From Prorocentrum cordatum (taxonomy: Eukaryota > Sar > Dinophyceae > Prorocentrales > Prorocentraceae), in assembly GCA_963575745.1 (NCBI GenBank), contig CAUYUJ010022533.1, forward strand, positions 1 through 64,000: 64,000 nt of DNA, given 5' to 3'. Shown one piece after another: positions 61,421 to 64,000 of this stretch. The position numbers and the translations under genes were made by a program. The first letter of the stretch is position 1; every line of letters starts with the position of its first letter. The notes beneath the pieces were generated by a model. It worked only from the letters and a program-made list of their open reading frames with translations. It made no database searches and had not been told where the DNA came from.

Positions 61421-61424
61421 ATGA

Positions 61425-61665
61425 TGACGTTGGTTGCGAGACCGATTGTGATATCGATGGTGACATCGATCGTGATACCGAATTTGAGATCGATATTGGG
61501 ATCGATCGTGAGATCGATTGTGAAATCGATAGTCTGATCGATTGTGAGATCGATCGAATGAGATAGATCAAGTGATATCGACTGTGGTATCGATCGAGTG
61601 AGATCGATCGAGCGAAACCGATAGTGATATCGATAGTGATACCGATAGTGAGTCGGATCGAGTAA
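61425..61665. repeat. GATCGAT-based repeat
   Basis: More than a dozen units such as GAGATCGATCGTGATA and CGATTGTGAGATCGAT, period about 10-20 bp, rich in the palindromes GATC and ATCGAT. Probably diverged from the adjacent GAT tract. Confidence 0.8.
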
Positions 61666-62430
61666 GACGTTGGTCCCCCCCCCGAACCTCCTTATCACCC
61701 GAAAGGTGGTCGTATAGGTAGTGAACAATATTAACCCCTCGGAGCAGGGACAGCAGGGATGTTGACAGACAGAAGACAAAACTCGTTCAACCACCTACGC
61801 CCGCAAGGGTGTTGGGACGCACAGGGCATAGGGACCACAGGGCAAATTCGTCATGCGGCATTGTCGGGCGATTTATCGCTGCGCGTTGCGTGCGCCCAGA
61901 CGGCTCGCGCCCACGCTGGGATTCCCGCGCGCGTGGCGCACGGCGGGATTGGCGCGCGCTGGACATGCGCGCGCGCGCCGGAGCCATTGCGCGCGCCTCC
62001 GTTGCGGGCGAAGCGCGAGGCGCGCGTGCGCGCGCCAGGCACGCTCGCGCGCAGGGGGGATGACGCGCGCGCAACAAAGTAGTGAATCACCAAGAACAGC
62101 GTGCAGTTCGTCCGCGTTGCGCACGGCCGAAATCAGCATCAACGCGAGATCCATGAGTCGGGGCGGGCGGCCGGGTCGGATAACGGATTCCGACGGCCGG
62201 TTTAGGGCGATTCGGGCACGCTTGGAACGCTTTCGACGAGGTGCAGGTGCTGGAAAGCATTCACTGGCGAGAACACCTCCAGGAACAAATGAAAACGTCC
62301 GAAAGCCGACGCGAAACTTCAGCAAACATGTTCCTCCGAGCGCCCCCTCTCGTGAGCCCCCCCCCTCGTGGGTCTGTTGCTGTGGCTTCGGAACAAGTTC
62401 AGGAAGTATTCAAAGTGCCACAGGCCTTCC
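61666..62430. other. No gene recognised; (CG)-rich alternating segment
   Basis: 61870-62070 is dense in GCGCGC, with stretches of alternating purine-pyrimidine that could adopt Z-DNA. No frame shows a family motif. Confidence 0.45.
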
Positions 62431-62439
62431 GAGCCTTCT

Positions 62440-62760
62440 GAAGAGGTCTGCCTCCTCGTTTCCCCCTCCTCAACATCCTCCTCGTCCTCCTCAACATCAA
62501 AATCATCTCCTCGCGCGCGCGGGGGAGGAGGGATACTAAGAGTCAAAGGATGGAGGAGGAGGAGGAGGAGGAGCAGCAGCAGCGGTAGCAACAGAAACAG
62601 CAGCTGCAGGAGCAGGAGCAGGAGGGGAAGTAGGAAGAAAAGTCAAGAGGATAAGGAAACATAGGAGGAGGCCCCGTGCTTGACGTCAAAAGAAAAGGAG
62701 GCAGAAGGAAGCAGGAGGGAGGCGCAGGAAGACGATGATGATGAGGAGACGGAGGAGGAC
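62440..62760. repeat. Pyrimidine- then purine-rich low-complexity tract
   Basis: CCTCCTCAACATC-type sequence (62460-62505) turns at 62525 into GGAGGAGG/GCAGCAGC/GGAAGA-type sequence. No coding signal. Confidence 0.6.
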
Positions 62761-63112
62761 CAGTGCAAACCCAAGACCCATTAACGATGTGGCAACAAAC
62801 CCTCCCTCCAAGCACTCTCGTCATAGGCCCTATGCAGGGGTTCGTTATCACGGATGGAAGTGCCCCGTTGGAAAATAACCGTTTGAAAATCCTGAATTGC
62901 GCCAGGACGCCGTTCTTGGGAGTTCAGCGCCGTGAAGCACCGCTACTGTTGCGTCTTGACGATCATGAACTGTGTCAAATACACGTTCTGGGACTTCAAC
63001 GCCCGCCACGAATCGACTTAAGTGTTGCGCCCTGACAATCCGGCATCATACTAAAACACCGTTACTGGGGCGTTAACAAAGAGAATATTTGACACTGTTG
63101 TAAGCGCTTAGG
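62761..63112. other. No gene recognised
   Basis: Unstructured sequence with loose recurrence of CGCC(A/G)-TTC-TGGG(A/G)-TT(C/A)A segments about every 55-60 bp (62910, 62965, 63060), possibly an older tandem repeat. Confidence 0.35.
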
Positions 63113-63480
63113 AGCCACCCTCCATCCGTGAAGCTGTTGTATTTGTATGGCGAGTGCGCGCGGCGCTAAGGCGAGAGCCACATGTTGAAAACGACCCGCC
63201 CTCCATCCGCGAAGTTGTTGCATAATGTTATGACGAATGTGAGCGTCGATAAGGCGAGAGCACATTTTGAAAAAGGACTTGTCACCAACGCGTCAAACTC
63301 GTTGAAGTTTTTAGGACGGACGCGCGCGGCGCTGAAGCGAGAACCACATTTTTGAAAAGATCCCGCCCCAAAATGTTGAAACCCGTGCAATGTTTGGAGA
63401 CGAGTGTGCGTGGTGATCAGGCGAGAGCCACATGTTGAAAACCACCCGCCCTCCATCAATGAAGCTGCTGCAACGTGTCA
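63113..63480. repeat. ~83-bp tandem repeat, about 4.5 units
   Basis: Units start near 63113, 63196, 63279, 63363 and 63446. Each has CCCGCCCTCCATC (or a variant), GAAG(C/T)TGTTG, a GCGCGGCGCT-like stretch and AGGCGAGAGCCACATGTTGAAAA (shown by its parts AGGCGAGAGCC and ACATGTTGAAAA). Confidence 0.8.
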
Positions 63481-63569
63481 GTTCCAGGCTCGCAAGTGGT
63501 GAGGACGTTTCTGGCGAAACGCCCGGCCCGCCCTTCCCATTTGTTTCGGGGCGCGACAGGGAGAAGTTC

Positions 63570-63765
63570 TTCATGCGGGAAGGGGGAGGAGGAGGAAGGA
63601 GGAGGCGGCGGAGGAGGAGGAGGAGGAGGAGAAGGAGGAAGAAACAGGAGGAGGCGGACGAGGACGAGGAGGAGGAGGAGGAGGAAGAAGAGGAGGAGCA
63701 GGACGAGGACGAGGACGACGAGGAGGACGAGGAGGAAGAAGAGGAGTAGGAGGCGGATAAGGAGG
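63570..63765 (+). repeat. (GGA/GAC)n purine-rich microsatellite
   Basis: GGAGGA, GACGAG and GAAGAA triplets. Glu/Asp- or Pro/Ser-rich frames on either strand are artefacts. Confidence 0.88.
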
Positions 63766-64000
63766 AGCACCCCCCGGCCGCCGCCTCTGGCCCCGCCGAG
63801 CGCCCCCCGCCGGCGGCGAGGCCGCCAAGCTCCGCGCTGAGGCGGAGGAGATGCAGCGGACCCGCCGCGGGGCGGGCGCGGAAAGCGGGCGAACGGCGGC
63901 CTCTCTTCCCTCGCCTCAGCTTCGGGGAGGTGTGCTCCTCCTCATCCTCCTCCTCCTCCTCCTCGCCCCAGCTTCGGGGAGGGGGGCGGGCCTCGATCCA
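63766..64000. other. GC-rich right edge, no gene called
   Basis: A short Ala/Glu-rich frame (GGEAAKLRAEAEEMQRTR, about 63810-63865) resembles the scrap at 58415-58480 and could be exon debris. A (TCC)n patch lies at 63935-63963. CAGCTTCGGGGAGG is present twice (63918 and 63969). Confidence 0.35.

Overview
The window reads as nuclear DNA of a dinoflagellate. The decisive evidence is the 22-nt dinoflagellate trans-splicing leader (DinoSL), present exactly at 48714-48735 and nearly exactly at 38064-38085 and 25791-25812. Supporting evidence is the high GC content, heavy simple-sequence load, scarcity of ordinary genes and a mass of non-LTR retrotransposon (LINE) remains. The genus cannot be fixed from the sequence alone; a Prorocentrum-like genome is only a guess. 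I see no convincing cellular gene, tRNA, rRNA, CRISPR array or plasmid-type feature.

Layout. 1-3.2 kb: short tandem repeats, an AT-rich (TA/CA)n island, a near-perfect 60-bp palindrome and purine/pyrimidine tracts. 3.2-3.5 kb: an orphan reverse transcriptase (RT) fragment. 3.49-57.04 kb: a head-to-tail array of a composite repeat, called CRU here, of about 5.4-5.9 kb once insertions are removed. CRU-0 is a partial copy (3486-3775 plus 10338-10915). CRU-1 is 16153-22097, CRU-2 is 22098-37195, CRU-3 is 37196-47720 and CRU-4 is 47721 to about 57045. Each of CRU-1 to CRU-4 runs: 5' block, (TCC)-rich tract, (ATC)n tract, second (TCC)-rich tract and long non-coding blocks. CRU-0 to CRU-3 also retain a ~90-bp minisatellite and an end block.

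The array is loaded with LINEs. LINE A (3776-10337, minus strand) is full length, with ORF1, endonuclease, RT, RNase H and zinc C-terminus, and is flanked by a 19-bp target duplication. An RT-RNase H element with attached tandem repeats (10916-16152) splits CRU-0 from CRU-1. A 5'-truncated LINE C' (22944-25780) and LINEs C (25791-32500), B (38064-43140) and D (48714-54325) all lie inside the (ATC)n tracts of CRU-2, CRU-3 and CRU-4 in the same orientation; CRU-1 carries the empty site. C, B and D each start with the spliced leader, and D and C have a relict leader directly behind it. This is what retrotransposition of trans-spliced element mRNA would leave. LINE D is the best preserved: intact ORF1, and an ORF2 interrupted by two TAG codons and a few small indels.

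57-64 kb: CAAG-type minisatellite, a second (TA)n island, GC-rich sequence with no gene, a 750-bp (GAT)n tract, a GATCGAT repeat, a GC-rich segment, an ~83-bp tandem repeat and (GGA)n tracts. The coding content is therefore self-replicating element machinery: ORF1 nucleic-acid-binding chaperone, APE-type endonuclease, RT and RNase H. Most of it is broken. The rest is repeat DNA.
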